From Syntrophomonadaceae bacterium (GTDB taxonomy: Bacteria; Bacillota; Dethiobacteria; DTU022): 6,543 bases of DNA. This document shows positions 5,849-6,543 of the stretch, piece after piece. The notes under the pieces were generated by a model that was given only the letters and a program-made list of their open reading frames with translations, had not been told where the DNA came from and searched no databases. Location of the stretch: contig PUKR01000068.1 of the NCBI GenBank assembly GCA_003552365.1, forward strand, positions 1 to 6,543, in the 5' to 3' direction. The position numbers were made by a program, and so were the translations under genes. Numbering within the stretch: position 1 is the stretch's first letter; the number at the start of each line of letters is the position of its first letter.

Positions 5849-6543
5849 ATGGGGAAAAAGGCTGTTAAAGTAGGGCTGGTTGGTGCCGGGACTATCGGTG
5901 GTGGTGTGGTTGAGCTATACAGGCGCAATGGGGGATTGATCAATGAACGATCCGGATTTGTCATTGAACTTGAGAAAGTGGTTGATCTTGATGAAGCCCG
6001 TTTAAAAATGCTTGGCTTAGATAATGGAAAAACTTCTACGGATGCAGCCGATGTGCTGGATAACCCCGATATAGATATTGTCATAGAACTGATTGGCGGG
6101 ATAAATCCTGCTTACAAATTTATTAAAAGGGCTCTCGAGAACGGCAAGCATGTAGTAACTGCCAATAAGGATTTGATGGCTACCCACGGGGAAGAACTGC
6201 TTGAACTGGCTCGTAAAAAGGATTTAAATGTTTTTTATGAAGCGAGCGTAGGCGGGGGAATACCTCTGATCAGGCCCATGAAGCACAACCTGGTTGCCGA
6301 CCGGGTTAACCGGCTGATCGGGATCGTCAACGGAACTACAAACTATATTTTTACCCGTATGGCCCTGGATGATTTAAGCCTGCAGGATGCCCTCAATGAA
6401 GCCCAAAAGTTCGGGTTTGCCGAGCCCGATCCCACCAATGATATCGAAGGGTTTGACGCAGCATACAAACTGGTAATTATGTCCAATCTTGCTTTTGGGA
6501 AAAAAGCTGAATTTGAAAAAGTCCACATTGAAGGGATCAGTGG
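5849..6543 (+). CDS. hom: Homoserine dehydrogenase, 3' end beyond the window
   Basis: The first 231 residues are visible and the frame is open to the window end. The enzyme reduces L-aspartate 4-semialdehyde to L-homoserine with NAD(P)H, the branch step to threonine and methionine. The N-terminal Rossmann segment GLVGAGTIGGGV is at residues 9-20, VIELIGG at 78-84, the conserved VTANKDL with Lys107 at 103-109, EASVGGGIPLIRPM at 131-144, the substrate-region motif GIVNGTTNYI at 158-167, and the catalytic block AEPDPTNDIEGFDAAYKL at 191-208. Typical bacterial enzymes are about 400-430 residues with a C-terminal ACT domain; whether an ACT domain is present cannot be seen. ATG 5849 is preferred, with an alternative in-frame ATG at 5837. 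It follows the acyl-CoA dehydrogenase by 57 bases without an evident terminator, so it may be in the same transcript, although the functions are unrelated. Confidence 0.97.
   Translation, partial: MGKKAVKVGLVGAGTIGGGVVELYRRNGGLINERSGFVIELEKVVDLDEARLKMLGLDNGKTSTDAADVLDNPDIDIVIELIGGINPAYKFIKRALENGKHVVTANKDLMATHGEELLELARKKDLNVFYEASVGGGIPLIRPMKHNLVADRVNRLIGIVNGTTNYIFTRMALDDLSLQDALNEAQKFGFAEPDPTNDIEGFDAAYKLVIMSNLAFGKKAEFEKVHIEGIS

Overview
The window looks like chromosomal DNA of a low-to-moderate GC Gram-positive bacterium, most likely an anaerobic Clostridia-type Firmicute. This placement is inferred from strong GGAGG-type ribosome binding sites, two TTG starts, tightly packed genes and the overall protein style; the species cannot be named from sequence alone. 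No mobile element, CRISPR array, tRNA or rRNA was seen.

Layout. (1) Positions 2-118 hold the last 38 codons of a plus-strand gene, possibly of the C_GCAxxG_C_C redox-protein type. (2) After a 186-base gap comes a three-gene plus-strand cluster (305-2333): two homologous DUF1538 membrane proteins whose genes overlap by 4 bases, then a small divergent PII-like (GlnB/GlnK-superfamily) protein whose ribosome binding site abuts the stop of the second membrane gene. (3) A convergent intergenic region carries two hairpins, one suited to each strand. (4) rpsT (ribosomal protein S20) is on the minus strand, with a TTG start and a recognisable extended -10 promoter. (5) Divergently from rpsT runs a plus-strand series of nnr (bifunctional NAD(P)H-hydrate repair enzyme), an acyl-CoA dehydrogenase, and hom (homoserine dehydrogenase, cut by the window end), separated by 35 and 57 bases.

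How the genes work together. nnr, the acyl-CoA dehydrogenase and hom are metabolic genes of recognised families whose co-location does not spell out one pathway. The part most worth attention is the DUF1538-DUF1538-PII cluster. Its organisation parallels the known pairings of a membrane transporter with a PII regulator (AmtB with GlnK, SbtA with SbtB), which suggests a two-subunit membrane transporter or channel of unknown substrate gated by a dedicated PII-like protein. The second membrane subunit has a 93-residue, very acidic tail. The PII-like protein has a shortened, lysine-rich T-loop, lacks the usual Tyr51 and C-terminal nucleotide-contacting basic residues, and carries a CCxC cysteine cluster near its N terminus. 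The substrate, the ligand and the gating idea are all inference.
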